Below are positions 1 to 9,976 of a stretch of 64,000 nucleotides of DNA, piece by piece; within the stretch, counting starts at the first letter, position 1; every line of letters starts with the position of its first letter. The DNA is taken from the NCBI RefSeq assembly GCF_005518135.1, contig NZ_SULI01000002.1, forward strand, positions 124,001-188,000, in the 5' to 3' direction. The position numbers were made by a program, and so were the translations under genes. The notes beneath the pieces were generated by a model. That model made no database searches. It saw only the letters and a list, made by a program, of their open reading frames with translations, and was not told the DNA's origin. The DNA is from Shimia litoralis (GTDB lineage: Bacteria; Pseudomonadota; Alphaproteobacteria; Rhodobacterales; Rhodobacteraceae).

Positions 1-115
1 CGTCTTTTCCATCCCTAAACCCGAAATTGGGCGTTTGGTCGCGGTAACTATACCTTGCCTTTGACAAGAGGAAGCGGATAGATACCCCGCAAACGCCACG
101 AGACGGAAACGTAGC

Positions 116-643
116 ATGTTTGACACGATGACAATGACGAAAACCTTGGGTGCGCTTTGCGGGGCGCTATTGATACTGTTGCTGGGCGCATGGGCTGGCG
201 ACATTCTGTATCACACCGGACCAAGCGGCCACGGCGATCACGCGCAACAGGCGTATGTGATCGAAGTAGAAAGCGCTGATGATGCTGGCGCCGAAGAAGA
301 AGTAGCTGGACCCACTTTGGAAGAATTGATCGCATCTGCTGATCTGGCCAAAGGTGCAAAGGTATATGGTAAGTGCAAATCTTGCCACAAGCTGGAAGAT
401 GGAGCCAATGCGACCGGACCGCACCTTTATGGTGTTGTAGACCGCGCTGTTGGGTCTGTTGATGGTTTCGGATACTCGGGCAAGCTTGTTGCTGTCGCCG
501 ACGTCTGGACCCCTGAAAACCTTGACGGGTTCCTCACCAAGCCAAAAGATTTTGCGCCGGGCACCAAGATGTCTTTCTCGGGTCTTAAGAAACCTGCGGA
601 TCGTGCGAACCTTATTGCCTATTTGGACAGCTTGACCAACTAA
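116..643 (+). CDS. Membrane-anchored class I cytochrome c (CycM / c552 type)
   Basis: A 175-residue monohaem c-type cytochrome that would carry electrons in the periplasm while tethered to the inner membrane, probably between the bc1 complex and terminal oxidases. Residues 9-28 form one hydrophobic anchor. An acidic linker follows (about 50-65), and then a cytochrome c fold with haem-binding C87-K-S-C90-H91 and a likely axial Met152 in the GTKMSF segment. The start at 116 puts the anchor at the N terminus; Met codons 5 and 7 are alternatives. It is monocistronic and ends just before a strong terminator. Class membership is clear, but the exact physiological partner is inferred. Confidence 0.9.
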   Translation: MFDTMTMTKTLGALCGALLILLLGAWAGDILYHTGPSGHGDHAQQAYVIEVESADDAGAEEEVAGPTLEELIASADLAKGAKVYGKCKSCHKLEDGANATGPHLYGVVDRAVGSVDGFGYSGKLVAVADVWTPENLDGFLTKPKDFAPGTKMSFSGLKKPADRANLIAYLDSLTN

Positions 644-669
644 GCTGCACAACACTCAAGAATTGAATG

Positions 670-699
670 GGCCGCTACTGTCGCAGTAGCGGCCTTTTT
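670..699 (+). terminator. Rho-independent terminator after cytochrome c gene
   Basis: An 11-bp perfect stem (670-680 pairing with 684-694, core GCCGCTACTG) with a three-base loop, followed directly by five T residues. It lies 27 bases after the cytochrome c stop codon. Confidence 0.93.
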
Positions 700-902
700 C
701 ATGCGCATGTTCAACGTGACATTCGTATGAGATTCGCCCACTTATTCGCAAAATCCGGAGTGTACCAGTGAGTGGCATGTCGCTGGAGAATGCGAATTCA
801 CATCTTGTTGAGCCATTCTCGACTTGAATGTGGGCAAGGAGGCACTTTAGCTTGAGCCAAACAGGAATGACCCAAAATCATCCGAATATCAGAGGAAGAG
901 CC

Positions 903-2840
903 ATGCCCCGCATCATTGCAAAAACAGCAGAGAGCCACTTGGCCCCGCTTTTAGGGAAGTGGTTGGTGGCTGGTGCCGCTGCTATTTCCATTTTGATGGC
1001 GGCCCAATCTGCCCGTGCCGAAGGCGACGGGATTATTCGGAGCCACGGGTATTCATACTTTGGGGATCTTACCTATCCGGCGGATTACACCCATTTCGGG
1101 TATGTGAACCCCGAAGCCCCCAAGGGCGGCGAAATCTCCATCTGGGCGCCCGGAACATTTGATTCGATGAACCCCTATGCGCGTAAGGGGCGCGCTGGGC
1201 GCTATAGCTGGATGATGTACGAAACATTGTTGGGCGAAGCACCTGCCGGTGGCGGTGGAATGCCGGCGGATGTGTACGGCGAGGCGTATGGTCTGTTGGC
1301 CGAACGTCTTGAGTACGACGAGGGCAAAACTTGGGTCACGTTCTTTATGCGCCCAGAGGCGCGGTTCTCTGATGGCACACCTGTTACCGCGCATGATGTG
1401 GTCTTTAGCCATAATTTGCTGATCGAGCAGGGGTTGCCGTCGTATGGGCAGGCCGTGAAGAAACGCGTTCTGAGCGCCGAAGCCCTGAATGATCACACAG
1501 TCAAATTCACCTTTGCCCAAGGGATGTCCCGACGCAGTTTGATTGACCAAGTCGGTGGGGTGCCGGTGTATTCCAAGGCGTGGTACGAGGAGACTGGCGC
1601 ACGCCTTGATGAACCGCGGCTCGAGACATCACCGGGATCAGCCCCGTATATGATTGACAGCTATGATATCAATCGGCGGATCGTGTATAAACGCAACCCT
1701 GACTATTGGGGCTGGCATCTGCCCATCAACAAGGGCCGCCACAACTTTGATCGTATCCGGATTGAGTATTTCGCAGATGACTCGGCTGCATTCGAAGCAT
1801 TCAAAGCTGGCGAGTATACCTTTCGCCAAGAGGGCAATTCCAAACAATGGGCCACGGGCTATGACTTTCCCGGAGTTCAAAAGGGCGATGTCGTCAAAAA
1901 AGAGCTGCCGGATGGCACCCCTCCCACGCCAACGGGCGTGGTGTTTAACCTTGGAAAAGAGGTTCTAAAAGACCGACGTGTCCGCGAGGCGGTGTCGCTG
2001 GCCTATAATTTTGAATGGACAAACGAGTCGCTCCAGTTCGGCCTGTTCAAACAACGCCATTCCTTTGTCCAAGGAAACCCCCTTGAGGCAAAGGGGCTGC
2101 CAGAGGGCAAAGAACGCGCCTTGCTGGAAAGCCTAGGGGATTTGGTGCCCGACGAAATTCTAAATGAGCCCGCGATTATGGCACATGCCTCAAGCCCCAA
2201 ACGCGAAGTCGACCGCCGTAATTTGCGGAGGGCGATGGCATTGCTTGACGAGGCCGGATGGGCTGTGGGGGACGACGGGATGCGTCGCAACGCCAAGGGC
2301 GATACTCTCAAGCTTAACTTTCCGATGCCGTCTTCGGGGTCGGCCACAATGGGGGCATTCGTCGAGGTGTTTGTGCAAAACCTTCGCCGCATGGGGATAG
2401 ATGCCACGCACGAAAAAATCGATCCTGCCCAATACACATTGCGTGAAAGAGACCGTGATTATGAGCTGGTGTTTGACCAATACGCGGCATTTTTGGACAC
2501 AGGCACCGGATTACATCAGCGGTATGGGTCTAAAGAGGCGGCCATCAGTTTGTTCAACCCGGCCGGTTTAGCTAGCCCATTGGTCGACAAAATTATCGAT
2601 ATCTCTTTGGAAACCGAAACCCGCGAGGATCGCGATGTGGCGTTGATGGCGCTTGATCGTGTGCTGCGTTGGGAGCGCTTCATGATTCCGGTCTGGTATA
2701 ATGACAGCACTTGGGTCGCTTACTATGACCAATACGAATATCCTGATCCACTGCCGCGGTATGCGTTAGGGCAGTTGGATTTCTGGTGGTTCAATGCGGA
2801 CAAGGCGGCCGATTTAAAAGCGTCCGGCGCATTGAGGTAG
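903..2840 (+). CDS. yejA: YejA-type peptide-binding protein of an ABC importer (SBP family 5)
   Basis: Periplasmic solute-binding protein of the oligopeptide/microcin C class (family 5), 645 residues from the ATG at 903. That start has a clear AGAGGAAG ribosome site and gives a typical signal peptide with probable cleavage after the ARA at residue 39. The frame is open back to 828 but that start has no such site. The mature part carries the family signature region around [20 protein letters not shown] and ends in a Trp-rich segment, as in YejA. It is first in a tightly packed four-gene operon, which strongly supports peptide uptake; the natural ligand is unknown. Confidence 0.93.
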   Translation: MPRIIAKTAESHLAPLLGKWLVAGAAAISILMAAQSARAEGDGIIRSHGYSYFGDLTYPADYTHFGYVNPEAPKGGEISIWAPGTFDSMNPYARKGRAGRYSWMMYETLLGEAPAGGGGMPADVYGEAYGLLAERLEYDEGKTWVTFFMRPEARFSDGTPVTAHDVVFSHNLLIEQGLPSYGQAVKKRVLSAEALNDHTVKFTFAQGMSRRSLIDQVGGVPVYSKAWYEETGARLDEPRLETSPGSAPYMIDSYDINRRIVYKRNPDYWGWHLPINKGRHNFDRIRIEYFADDSAAFEAFKAGEYTFRQEGNSKQWATGYDFPGVQKGDVVKKELPDGTPPTPTGVVFNLGKEVLKDRRVREAVSLAYNFEWTNESLQFGLFKQRHSFVQGNPLEAKGLPEGKERALLESLGDLVPDEILNEPAIMAHASSPKREVDRRNLRRAMALLDEAGWAVGDDGMRRNAKGDTLKLNFPMPSSGSATMGAFVEVFVQNLRRMGIDATHEKIDPAQYTLRERDRDYELVFDQYAAFLDTGTGLHQRYGSKEAAISLFNPAGLASPLVDKIIDISLETETREDRDVALMALDRVLRWERFMIPVWYNDSTWVAYYDQYEYPDPLPRYALGQLDFWWFNADKAADLKASGALR

Positions 2841-2847
2841 TTCGCAG

Positions 2848-3951
2848 ATGGGAGCCTATATTTTACGGCGGCTGTTGCTGATCATTCCGACCCTTTTGGG
2901 CATCATGATTATTAACTTTGCGCTTGTTCAGTTTGTGCCGGGCGGTCCAGTTGAACAGGTGATTGCGCAAATGCAGGGCCAAGGCGACGTCTTCGAAGGC
3001 TTTGCCGGCGGCGGTCAAGATGCGGGAAATATGCAGTCTGAGGACTTTGCAGGAGGCGCGAGCACCAGCAAATATGCCGGAGGCCAAGGATTGCCACCCG
3101 AGTTTATCGCGCAACTCGAAAAAGAGTTTGGTTTTGACAAACCCCCGCTAGAGCGGTTTTTCAATATGATGGGCAACTATATGCGTCTGGATTTCGGCGA
3201 AAGTTATTTTCGCAAAATCAGTGTGACCGAACTTGTCTTGGAAAAAATGCCAGTGTCGATCACGCTGGGTCTTTGGTCGACACTGATCGCATATATGGTG
3301 TCCATTCCATTGGGCATTCGCAAGGCAATGAAAGATGGATCGGCATTTGATACATGGACGTCGGGGATCATCATCGTTGCCTATGCCATACCTGGATTTT
3401 TGTTCGCAATCTTGTTGTTGGTGCTGTTTGCAGGTGGCTCGTACTGGAAGATCTTTCCACTCCGAGGGCTCACCTCTGACGGGTTTGATGACCTTAGCGC
3501 CATAGGCAAGATCTTGGATTATCTCTGGCACATCGCGTTACCTGTTTTTGCCTCGACAATTGCTGCATTCGCGACGTTGACCTTGTTGACCAAAAACAGC
3601 TTCCTTGATGAGATCAAGAAACACTATGTGATGACAGCGCGTGCCAAGGGTCTTAGTGAAAACAGTGTGCTGTATGGCCATGTGTTTCGAAATGCGATGT
3701 TGATTGTGATCGCTGGATTTCCTGCCGTGTTCATCGGTGTGTTTTTTGGGGGATCATTGATCATCGAAACGATTTTCTCGTTGGATGGGTTGGGACGACT
3801 CGGGTTCGAAGCTGCAGTTGCACGCGATTACCCTGTTATCTTTGGCACATTGTTTATCTTTGGCCTGATTGGTCTGGTGGTCGGGATATTGTCGGACCTG
3901 ATGTATGTGTTGGTCGATCCTCGGATCGATTTCGAAAAGAGAGAGGGCTAA
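2848..3951 (+). CDS. yejB: YejB-type peptide ABC transporter permease
   Basis: Inner-membrane permease of 367 residues, close to the 364 of E. coli YejB. The N-terminal segment [20 protein letters not shown] is typical of DppB/OppB/YejB permeases. A loop rich in Gly, Gln and Asp (about residues 35-85) separates TM1 from the BPD_transp_1 domain. The cytoplasmic EAA-like loop falls around [19 protein letters not shown]. The C terminus [12 protein letters not shown] is the usual YejB ending. It starts 7 bases after yejA and is followed 3 bases later by yejE, so it sits in one transcript. Confidence 0.93.
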   Translation: MGAYILRRLLLIIPTLLGIMIINFALVQFVPGGPVEQVIAQMQGQGDVFEGFAGGGQDAGNMQSEDFAGGASTSKYAGGQGLPPEFIAQLEKEFGFDKPPLERFFNMMGNYMRLDFGESYFRKISVTELVLEKMPVSITLGLWSTLIAYMVSIPLGIRKAMKDGSAFDTWTSGIIIVAYAIPGFLFAILLLVLFAGGSYWKIFPLRGLTSDGFDDLSAIGKILDYLWHIALPVFASTIAAFATLTLLTKNSFLDEIKKHYVMTARAKGLSENSVLYGHVFRNAMLIVIAGFPAVFIGVFFGGSLIIETIFSLDGLGRLGFEAAVARDYPVIFGTLFIFGLIGLVVGILSDLMYVLVDPRIDFEKREG

Positions 3952-3954
3952 GTC

Positions 3955-5061
3955 ATGGCGTTGTCTCCTCTCAATCAGCGCCGCTGGCGCAACTTTAAAC
4001 GCAACCGGCGTGCCTTCTGGTCGCTCATTCTCTTTACGCTGGCTTTTGGGATCAGCCTATTTGCCGAAGTTTTGGCGAACGACAAACCCATTTTGGTAAG
4101 TTACCGCGGCGAAATTTTTGCGCCAGTGGCCAAGTTTTATCCCGAAACAGCCTTTGGCGGCGACTTTAAGACCGAGGCCGATTATCGCGACCCCGTGGTG
4201 CAATGCCTGATTGAAACTGGTGGTGTTGATCTGTGTCTTGATGACCCAGAAGAGGTTCTTGCAGAGGTCGCAGCGGCGACATTCCAAGACGAAAACTTTG
4301 AGCAGGGTTGGACGCTTTGGCCGCTTATCCCCTATGCCTATGACACCCCCGTGGATCGTCCGGGTGCGGCACCGTTGCCGCCGAATGCGCAAAACTGGTT
4401 GGGCACAGATGATCGCAAGCGAGATGTCGTGGCCCGTGTTCTGTACGGGTTCCGCTTGTCGATCGTGTTCACATTAATCGTGACCTGTCTGGCCAGTGTG
4501 ATCGGCATTATTGCCGGTGCGATTCAGGGCTTCTTTGGGGGATGGGTTGATCTGATTTTCCAAAGAGTGATCGAAATCTGGAGCTCTACGCCAAGCCTGT
4601 ACATCATTATCATTTTGTTCGCGATTTTGGGCCGAAGTTTCTGGTTGCTGGTTTTCTTGACAGTCCTGTTTGGTTGGACCGCTCTGGTGGGTGTTGTGCG
4701 CGCAGAATTTTTACGTGCTCGAAACCTTGAATACGTCCGTGCGGCCCGCGCCTTAGGGGTGTCGAACCGCGTGATCATGTTCCGACATATGTTGCCAAAT
4801 GCGATGGTTGCGACGGTCACGATGTTACCGTTCATTGTGACCGGAACCATTTCGACCTTGGCCGGTTTGGATTTTCTCGGATTTGGATTGCCATCCACAG
4901 CCCCGTCGTTAGGAGAGCTAACCTTGCAAGCCAAACAAAACCTTCAGGCACCTTGGCTGGCGTTCACGGCGTTCTTTACGTTCGCGATCATGCTGTCGCT
5001 GCTGGTGTTTATCTTTGAAGGTGTCCGCGATGCCTTTGACCCAAGAAAGACCTTCTCATGA
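3955..5061 (+). CDS. yejE: YejE-type peptide ABC transporter permease
   Basis: Second permease subunit, 368 residues against about 341 in E. coli. A single N-terminal TM (about residues 20-42) is followed by a long periplasmic loop containing acidic and Cys residues, then by a five-TM transport domain. The EAA loop is at about ARALGVSNRVIMFRHMLPNA, and the protein ends in RDAFDPRKTFS, a hallmark of YejE. The stop overlaps the yejF start by 4 bases (ATGA), indicating translational coupling. Confidence 0.93.
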   Translation: MALSPLNQRRWRNFKRNRRAFWSLILFTLAFGISLFAEVLANDKPILVSYRGEIFAPVAKFYPETAFGGDFKTEADYRDPVVQCLIETGGVDLCLDDPEEVLAEVAAATFQDENFEQGWTLWPLIPYAYDTPVDRPGAAPLPPNAQNWLGTDDRKRDVVARVLYGFRLSIVFTLIVTCLASVIGIIAGAIQGFFGGWVDLIFQRVIEIWSSTPSLYIIIILFAILGRSFWLLVFLTVLFGWTALVGVVRAEFLRARNLEYVRAARALGVSNRVIMFRHMLPNAMVATVTMLPFIVTGTISTLAGLDFLGFGLPSTAPSLGELTLQAKQNLQAPWLAFTAFFTFAIMLSLLVFIFEGVRDAFDPRKTFS

Positions 5062-6641
5062 GCATTCTTGAAGTCAAAGACTTGCGTGTTGGCTTTCGCC
5101 AGGACGGCAAGCTGATCGAGGCCGTCAAAGGCGTTTCGTTTAGCGTCGATCGCGGAGAGACCGTCGCGCTGGTGGGTGAATCAGGATCAGGCAAGTCCGT
5201 GACCGCGCTGTCGACTGTCGCCTTGTTGCCCCAAAGCGCGGAAACCTCTGGTTCTGTCACATACGACGGGCAAGAAATGATCGGGGCAAAGGAACAGATA
5301 TTAAGACAGGTCCGTGGGAACGATATTTCGTTCATCTTCCAAGAGCCGATGACATCTTTGAACCCGCTGCACACTCTTGAAAAACAATTGGCCGAGTCCT
5401 TGGCGTTGCACCAAGGGCTTGTGGGCGAGCAGGCGCGGACACGCATTATCGAATTGATGGAAAAAGTTGGCATTCGTGATGCCCAAAGCCGCCTTGGGGC
5501 CTACCCCCACCAGCTTTCTGGGGGGCAACGTCAGCGGGTGATGATTGCGATGGCACTGGCCAACAAGCCTGATGTTCTGATCGCGGATGAGCCGACCACC
5601 GCGCTGGACGTCACCATTCAGGCGCAAATTTTGGAGCTCTTGGCGGATTTGAAAAAAACCGAGGGCATGGGGCTGCTGTTCATCACCCACGATCTAGGGA
5701 TCGTGAAACGCATTGCCGACAAAGTGTGTGTGATGAAGAATGGTGAAATTGTAGAATCCGGACCTGTTGATGAAATCTTCGCCAACCCCCAGCATCCGTA
5801 CACCCAGACATTGCTGAGCGCGCGGACCGTTGGCGTTCCCGATCCCGTGGCTCCCGACGCGCCAGTTATGGCCGAAACCGAATCCCTTAAGGTGTGGTTT
5901 CCCATTCAACGCGGGTTTTTCAAGAAAACCGTGGGCCATGTCAAAGCGGTCAACGACGCATCAATCTCTGTGCGGGCAGGCGAGACATTGGGGATCGTCG
6001 GCGAAAGCGGATCGGGCAAGACCACGTTGGCGTTGGCGATTATGCGGCTCATTTCGTCCGAGGGGGGCATTACATTTGATGGACAGGATGTGCGTCAATG
6101 GTCGACCAAGGCGTTGCGTGATCTTCGCAAGCACATGCAGATTGTATTTCAAGACCCGTTTGGAAGTTTGTCTCCGCGTATGACCTGCGAGCAAATCATA
6201 GCCGAAGGGCTTGGTGTGCACGGGCGGCGGGATGGCCGGTCAGAACGTGATTTGGTCGCTGAAGTGATGCAAGAGGTGGGGATGGATCCGGCCTCGATGG
6301 ATCGGTATCCGCACGAATTTTCAGGTGGGCAACGTCAGCGCATTGCCATTGCTCGGGCCATGATCCTGAGGCCGAAGCTGGTCGTGTTGGATGAACCCAC
6401 GTCGGCGCTTGATATGACTGTTCAGGTGCAGATCGTAGATTTGTTGCGTGATCTGCAACGCAAATACGGGTTGGCCTATCTGTTCATCAGTCACGATTTG
6501 CATGTGGTGCGGGCCATGAGCCACAAGATCATGGTGATGAAACAGGGCGATGTGGTTGAGCAAGGCGAGGCCCAATCCTTGTTCCAAGACCCCAAGACAG
6601 AATACACACGGAATTTGTTGGCCGCGGCACCAGATTTATGA
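5058..6641 (+). CDS. yejF: YejF-type dual ATPase of the peptide ABC importer
   Basis: A 527-residue protein with two fused ABC ATPase domains, as in YejF (about 529). The first half shows Walker A GESGSGKS, signature LSGGQRQR and Walker B plus D-loop in DEPTTALD. The second half repeats these as GESGSGKTT, FSGGQRQR and DEPTSALD. An oligopeptide-transporter C-terminal linker (HPYTQTLLSA) joins the halves. It would energise YejB-YejE on the cytoplasmic face, and it is the last gene of yejABEF. Confidence 0.95.
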   Translation: MSILEVKDLRVGFRQDGKLIEAVKGVSFSVDRGETVALVGESGSGKSVTALSTVALLPQSAETSGSVTYDGQEMIGAKEQILRQVRGNDISFIFQEPMTSLNPLHTLEKQLAESLALHQGLVGEQARTRIIELMEKVGIRDAQSRLGAYPHQLSGGQRQRVMIAMALANKPDVLIADEPTTALDVTIQAQILELLADLKKTEGMGLLFITHDLGIVKRIADKVCVMKNGEIVESGPVDEIFANPQHPYTQTLLSARTVGVPDPVAPDAPVMAETESLKVWFPIQRGFFKKTVGHVKAVNDASISVRAGETLGIVGESGSGKTTLALAIMRLISSEGGITFDGQDVRQWSTKALRDLRKHMQIVFQDPFGSLSPRMTCEQIIAEGLGVHGRRDGRSERDLVAEVMQEVGMDPASMDRYPHEFSGGQRQRIAIARAMILRPKLVVLDEPTSALDMTVQVQIVDLLRDLQRKYGLAYLFISHDLHVVRAMSHKIMVMKQGDVVEQGEAQSLFQDPKTEYTRNLLAAAPDL

Positions 6642-6655
6642 ACTGTGTTATCACG

Positions 6656-6690
6656 TTGCCGCCGTGCACCAATGCGGAGCACAGCGGCAA
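6656..6690. repeat. Inverted repeat between convergent yejF and hemN
   Basis: TTGCCGC (6656-6662) pairs with GCGGCAA (6684-6690). After one C-A mismatch a second stem, GTGC with GCAC, extends it. No T-run follows on either strand, so it is probably an mRNA 3-prime end or processing structure shared by the convergent genes rather than a classic terminator. Confidence 0.5.
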
Positions 6691-6701
6691 GGGATAGCGT
6701 C

Positions 6702-8057
6702 TTAAATCGCCGAGCTATGACCGGCTTTGTCTAGGCCATAGATATCGAGGGCACGTGCCATCATACGTGTCAAAGGCCGGGCTTTCTCGGGAATGAAGAT
6801 ACCTTGGGGTGTCACCTCAAGCATATCAGGGAACCCCTCGACCAGCGGACGATACACATCTTGCAGTTGGCTTTGTGAAATTCCGAATGTGTCGATGACT
6901 TCTTGCGAATTAATTTGGAAATCGCACATCAATGCTTCGATCAAACGGGATCGTAGCTTGTCGTCATCTTTAAAGGCATGTCCGCGGCTGATCGAAAACT
7001 GGCCGTCGCGAATTTTGCCAGTGTGGGCCGACGTAGCAGGCGCATTTTGAGCATAGCCCTGCGGAAACCGCGAAATAGATGACGCGCCGACCCCAATCAG
7101 GACGTCTGACGTGTCGTCGGTGTATCCCTGGAAATTACGTCGCAGCGTTCCGTTGGCCTGAGCGATCGCAAGCCCGTCTTCTTTTGTCGCGAAATGGTCG
7201 ATGCCGATTTCGGCATAATTATCCCAAAGGAACAATTTGCGGGCTGTTTCAAACAACGCAAGTCGCTCTTGCGGCGTAGGCAAAGCATCAGATGGAATCA
7301 TCTGCTGGCGCTTGGCCATCCAAGGGACGTGCGCATACCCATACAGCGCAACCCGATCAGGTGAGAGTGACAACAGCTTTTGGACGCTTTCGGTGATGCG
7401 TGCTTGGGATTGGTGAGGCAGGCCAAACAAGATATCGGCGTTCAGGCTTTTGACCCCATGCGCGCGAATGGCGTCTACGGCATCGCGTGTGACATCATAT
7501 CCCTGAATGCGACCAATGGTTTCCTGAATGTCGGGGTCGAAATCTTGAACACCAATTGATGCGCGATTCATGCCAGCCCGCGAGAGCACGGTCAGTCGCG
7601 CATCATCGATTTCGTTCGGATCGATTTCTACGGAAAATTCGCCTTCTGGTGCCATTGGCGCAACGTCAAAAATGGCGCCAACCAAATCTTCCATCATTGC
7701 AGGTTCAAGCAATGTGGGCGTTCCACCGCCCCAGTGAAGCCGCGACAGGGTGATTCCATCAGGCAGTTGGGCCTTGAGAATCTTGAGCTCCTGCTTGAGC
7801 GTTTCCACATAGGCCGCGACGGGCGATGCGCTTGCGGTACCTTGGGTGCGACATGCGCAAAACCAGCAAAGCCGCCGACAAAACGGGACGTGGATGTACA
7901 GCGATATCTGAGAATCGGCCGGAATCGCATTGATCCACGCGCCAAAAAGTTCGGGCGTCACGTCGTTCGAGAAGTGGGGCGCCGTGGGATAGCTAGTGTA
8001 ACGCGGCACTTTCGCGTCAAATAGACCTAGCTTTGCCAATTGTGTTTTCGTCTCCAT
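6702..8057 (-). CDS. hemN: Oxygen-independent coproporphyrinogen III dehydrogenase
   Basis: Radical-SAM enzyme of 451 residues that decarboxylates coproporphyrinogen III to protoporphyrinogen IX without oxygen. The cluster-binding CxxxCxxC motif is in HVPFCRRLCWFCACRTQG (about residues 54-70). It is followed by the GGGTPT motif and the HemN C-terminal domain (about 360-430). Length matches HemN proper, about 450-460, rather than the shorter HemW. It is divergent from fnrL, with an FNR box 36 bases upstream of its start, so low-oxygen activation is likely. The oxygen-dependent counterpart hemF is at 24324. Confidence 0.95.
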   Translation of the reverse strand: METKTQLAKLGLFDAKVPRYTSYPTAPHFSNDVTPELFGAWINAIPADSQISLYIHVPFCRRLCWFCACRTQGTASASPVAAYVETLKQELKILKAQLPDGITLSRLHWGGGTPTLLEPAMMEDLVGAIFDVAPMAPEGEFSVEIDPNEIDDARLTVLSRAGMNRASIGVQDFDPDIQETIGRIQGYDVTRDAVDAIRAHGVKSLNADILFGLPHQSQARITESVQKLLSLSPDRVALYGYAHVPWMAKRQQMIPSDALPTPQERLALFETARKLFLWDNYAEIGIDHFATKEDGLAIAQANGTLRRNFQGYTDDTSDVLIGVGASSISRFPQGYAQNAPATSAHTGKIRDGQFSISRGHAFKDDDKLRSRLIEALMCDFQINSQEVIDTFGISQSQLQDVYRPLVEGFPDMLEVTPQGIFIPEKARPLTRMMARALDIYGLDKAGHSSAI

Positions 8058-8092
8058 AGAATTACGCTTGCGGTATCCGGTCAGGACTCTCC

Positions 8093-8106
8093 TTGACCCA
8101 GATCAA
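8093..8106. promoter_or_regulatory. FNR box in the hemN-fnrL intergenic region
   Basis: TTGACCCAGATCAA matches the FNR consensus TTGAT-N4-ATCAA in 9 of 10 fixed positions. It lies 36 bases from the hemN start and 15 bases before the fnrL ATG at 8122. It could activate hemN and also block fnrL transcription, giving autoregulation. Confidence 0.85.
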
Positions 8107-8121
8107 GCGCGAACACGAAAA

Positions 8122-8868
8122 ATGCTAAATGAACCGACCCTCCAACACTCGCAGGATTGCGGGAATTGTCCTATTCGCCATAGGGCTGTTTGCGCGCGCT
8201 GTGAAACAGACGAACTCGAGGTCTTGGAAGAGATCAAATATTATCGGAGTTTTGAGGCGGGGCAAACTGTGGTGTGGTCTGGCGACAAAATGGACTTTGT
8301 CGGGTCTGTTGTGTCGGGAATCGCATCCCTGACGCAGACGATGGAGGACGGACGCACCCAAATGGTTGGGCTGTTGCTGCCGTCTGATTTTGTCGGGCGT
8401 CCTGGTCGGGATGGGGCGGCATATGATGTCGTCGCCACAACTGATTTGGTGATGTGTTGTTTCCGGAAAAAGCCATTTGAGCGCATGATGCTTGAGACGC
8501 CCCATATTGCGCAGCGCCTGCTTGAAATGACTTTGGACGAACTAGATGCAGCACGCGAGTGGATGCTTGTGCTTGGCCGCAAAACTGCGCGTGAAAAGAT
8601 TGCCAGCCTATTGTCTATTATTGCCCGTCGCGACGCGTCTTTGAAATTAAGCGGGGCACAGGGCACACTCGTGTTTGATCTGCCGCTCACGCGTGAAGCC
8701 ATGGCAGACTATTTGGGTCTGACGTTGGAAACCGTAAGCCGCCAGATGTCAGCGCTCAAGCGTGACGGGGTGATTTTGCTTGAGGGCAAACGCCATGTCA
8801 CCATTCCGGATTTGTCACGCCTGCTGGAAGAGGCCGGCGATGACAGCGATGGCGGTATGATGGTCTAA
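8122..8868 (+). CDS. fnrL: FnrL, oxygen-sensing Crp/Fnr-family regulator
   Basis: Transcription factor of 248 residues with a probable oxygen-labile 4Fe-4S cluster. Candidate ligands are Cys13, Cys16, Cys24 and Cys27, in DCGNCPIRHRAVCARC, plus one of the Cys112-Cys113 pair. A cNMP-binding-like fold (about 40-155) precedes a winged helix whose recognition helix is LTLETVSRQMSALKRDG; the E-SR pattern fits FNR-box binding. The frame is open back to 8068, but that start would place the FNR box inside the gene, so the ATG at 8122 is preferred. Its targets probably include the five FNR boxes in this window. Confidence 0.94.
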   Translation: MLNEPTLQHSQDCGNCPIRHRAVCARCETDELEVLEEIKYYRSFEAGQTVVWSGDKMDFVGSVVSGIASLTQTMEDGRTQMVGLLLPSDFVGRPGRDGAAYDVVATTDLVMCCFRKKPFERMMLETPHIAQRLLEMTLDELDAAREWMLVLGRKTAREKIASLLSIIARRDASLKLSGAQGTLVFDLPLTREAMADYLGLTLETVSRQMSALKRDGVILLEGKRHVTIPDLSRLLEEAGDDSDGGMMV

Positions 8869-8870
8869 TT

Positions 8871-8899
8871 CAAAAGGCAGAACGGTGTCTGCCTTTTGT
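8871..8899 (+). terminator. Terminator hairpin after fnrL
   Basis: Perfect 10-bp stem CAAAAGGCAG (8871-8880) with CTGCCTTTTG (8889-8898) around an 8-base loop. The T-rich side of the stem serves as the U-tract. It may act in both directions, because the usp gene converges on it. Confidence 0.82.
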
Positions 8900-8929
8900 G
8901 TGCGCTTCGCGCGGTATTTCCAGTGCCGC

Positions 8930-9769
8930 TTAGTGCGCTAGGAAAACCGGCACTTCTGCTTTTTCCAACATGCTTCTTGTGGCACCACCCAAAATGGCCT
9001 CGCGGAATCTGGAGTGGCCATATGCGCCCATCACAACCATATCGCTTTCGCAGTCTTTGGCGTGACGCATCAACACATCGCTGACGCGCGGCAAGGTCTT
9101 GGAGAGCACGTCAATTTCTACACGTACCCCGTGGCGCGACAGATACTGTGACAACAACCCGCCGGGGTCCGATCTGTTTGGGCCGTGGGTCGGTGGGTCA
9201 ATCACAACAACATGTACGTTATCTGCTTGGATCAAGAACGGAAGTGCCGCACGCACGGCGACGAGCGCCTCGCTGCTCTCGTTCCAGCCAATGCAAATAT
9301 TTTTTGGGGCGCTCAACGGCACGCTTTGATCCGGAAGCATGAATACGGGGGCTTGTCCTTCGAACAACGCCGCTTCGATCGTGGGCTCTATCTCTGCGCC
9401 ATGTTCTTTGCCGTAAGGTTTGGGGAGGATGACCAAATCGGAGAACCGGGCACGTGCCGCAACATGGCGACCAAGATCAGAGATTTGTGCGACTCCAGAC
9501 TCGGTTCCCCAACGAATATCGCTTGCGCGCAGCATTTCCGTGGCCTGTTGCTCTAATGCCTCTGACTCGGCTTGTGCACGATTCAAGGTTTCCTGAAGCA
9601 GCATGGCGTTTGCGCCAGCATAATAATATCCGGTCTGGCTTCGGTCGACGCCTAGGCAGAGGACATCCAGGTGCGCGTCCAAACTTCGAGCAAGTTCAAT
9701 GCCTTGCGCGACAGTCATGCCCGCAAGTTTTGCGTCCGTTAGTACCGCAAGAAGTGTTTTGTAAGCCAT
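8930..9769 (-). CDS. Tandem-domain universal stress protein (UspA family)
   Basis: Cytoplasmic stress protein of 279 residues with two Usp domains. The second contains the ATP-binding type pattern GAYGHSRFREAILGGATR near the C terminus. The start MAYKTLLAVLTDAK at 9769 has a GGAGAC ribosome site; the open frame continues to 9910, but those upstream residues look untranslated. It is divergent from ccoN with an FNR box between them. A Usp gene beside cco and fnr genes is common in Rhodobacteraceae and suggests low-oxygen induction. The molecular role is not shown by the sequence. Confidence 0.88.
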   Translation of the reverse strand: MAYKTLLAVLTDAKLAGMTVAQGIELARSLDAHLDVLCLGVDRSQTGYYYAGANAMLLQETLNRAQAESEALEQQATEMLRASDIRWGTESGVAQISDLGRHVAARARFSDLVILPKPYGKEHGAEIEPTIEAALFEGQAPVFMLPDQSVPLSAPKNICIGWNESSEALVAVRAALPFLIQADNVHVVVIDPPTHGPNRSDPGGLLSQYLSRHGVRVEIDVLSKTLPRVSDVLMRHAKDCESDMVVMGAYGHSRFREAILGGATRSMLEKAEVPVFLAH

Positions 9770-9871
9770 TTTTTGTCTCCATGGCGGCGGGTAATGCATA
9801 GGCGTAGGTGCCAGAAAGCCGAAACGCCGTAAGGTTCTTGGTGATTGGGGACATTTTTGAAGTATTATGCT

Positions 9872-9885
9872 TTGACACAGATCAA
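9872..9885. promoter_or_regulatory. FNR box between usp and ccoN
   Basis: TTGACACAGATCAA, a 9/10 match to the FNR consensus. It lies 91 bases before the ccoN ATG and 102 bases before the divergent usp start, a position suited to activating both promoters. Confidence 0.85.
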
Positions 9886-9976
9886 GGCGTAGATATGACC
9901 GCGGCAGCAAAAGACAGTTAGTCTAAAATGAGCTGGGTGCATTCGAATCGTGCCTAGTAAGACGAAGGGACGCAAA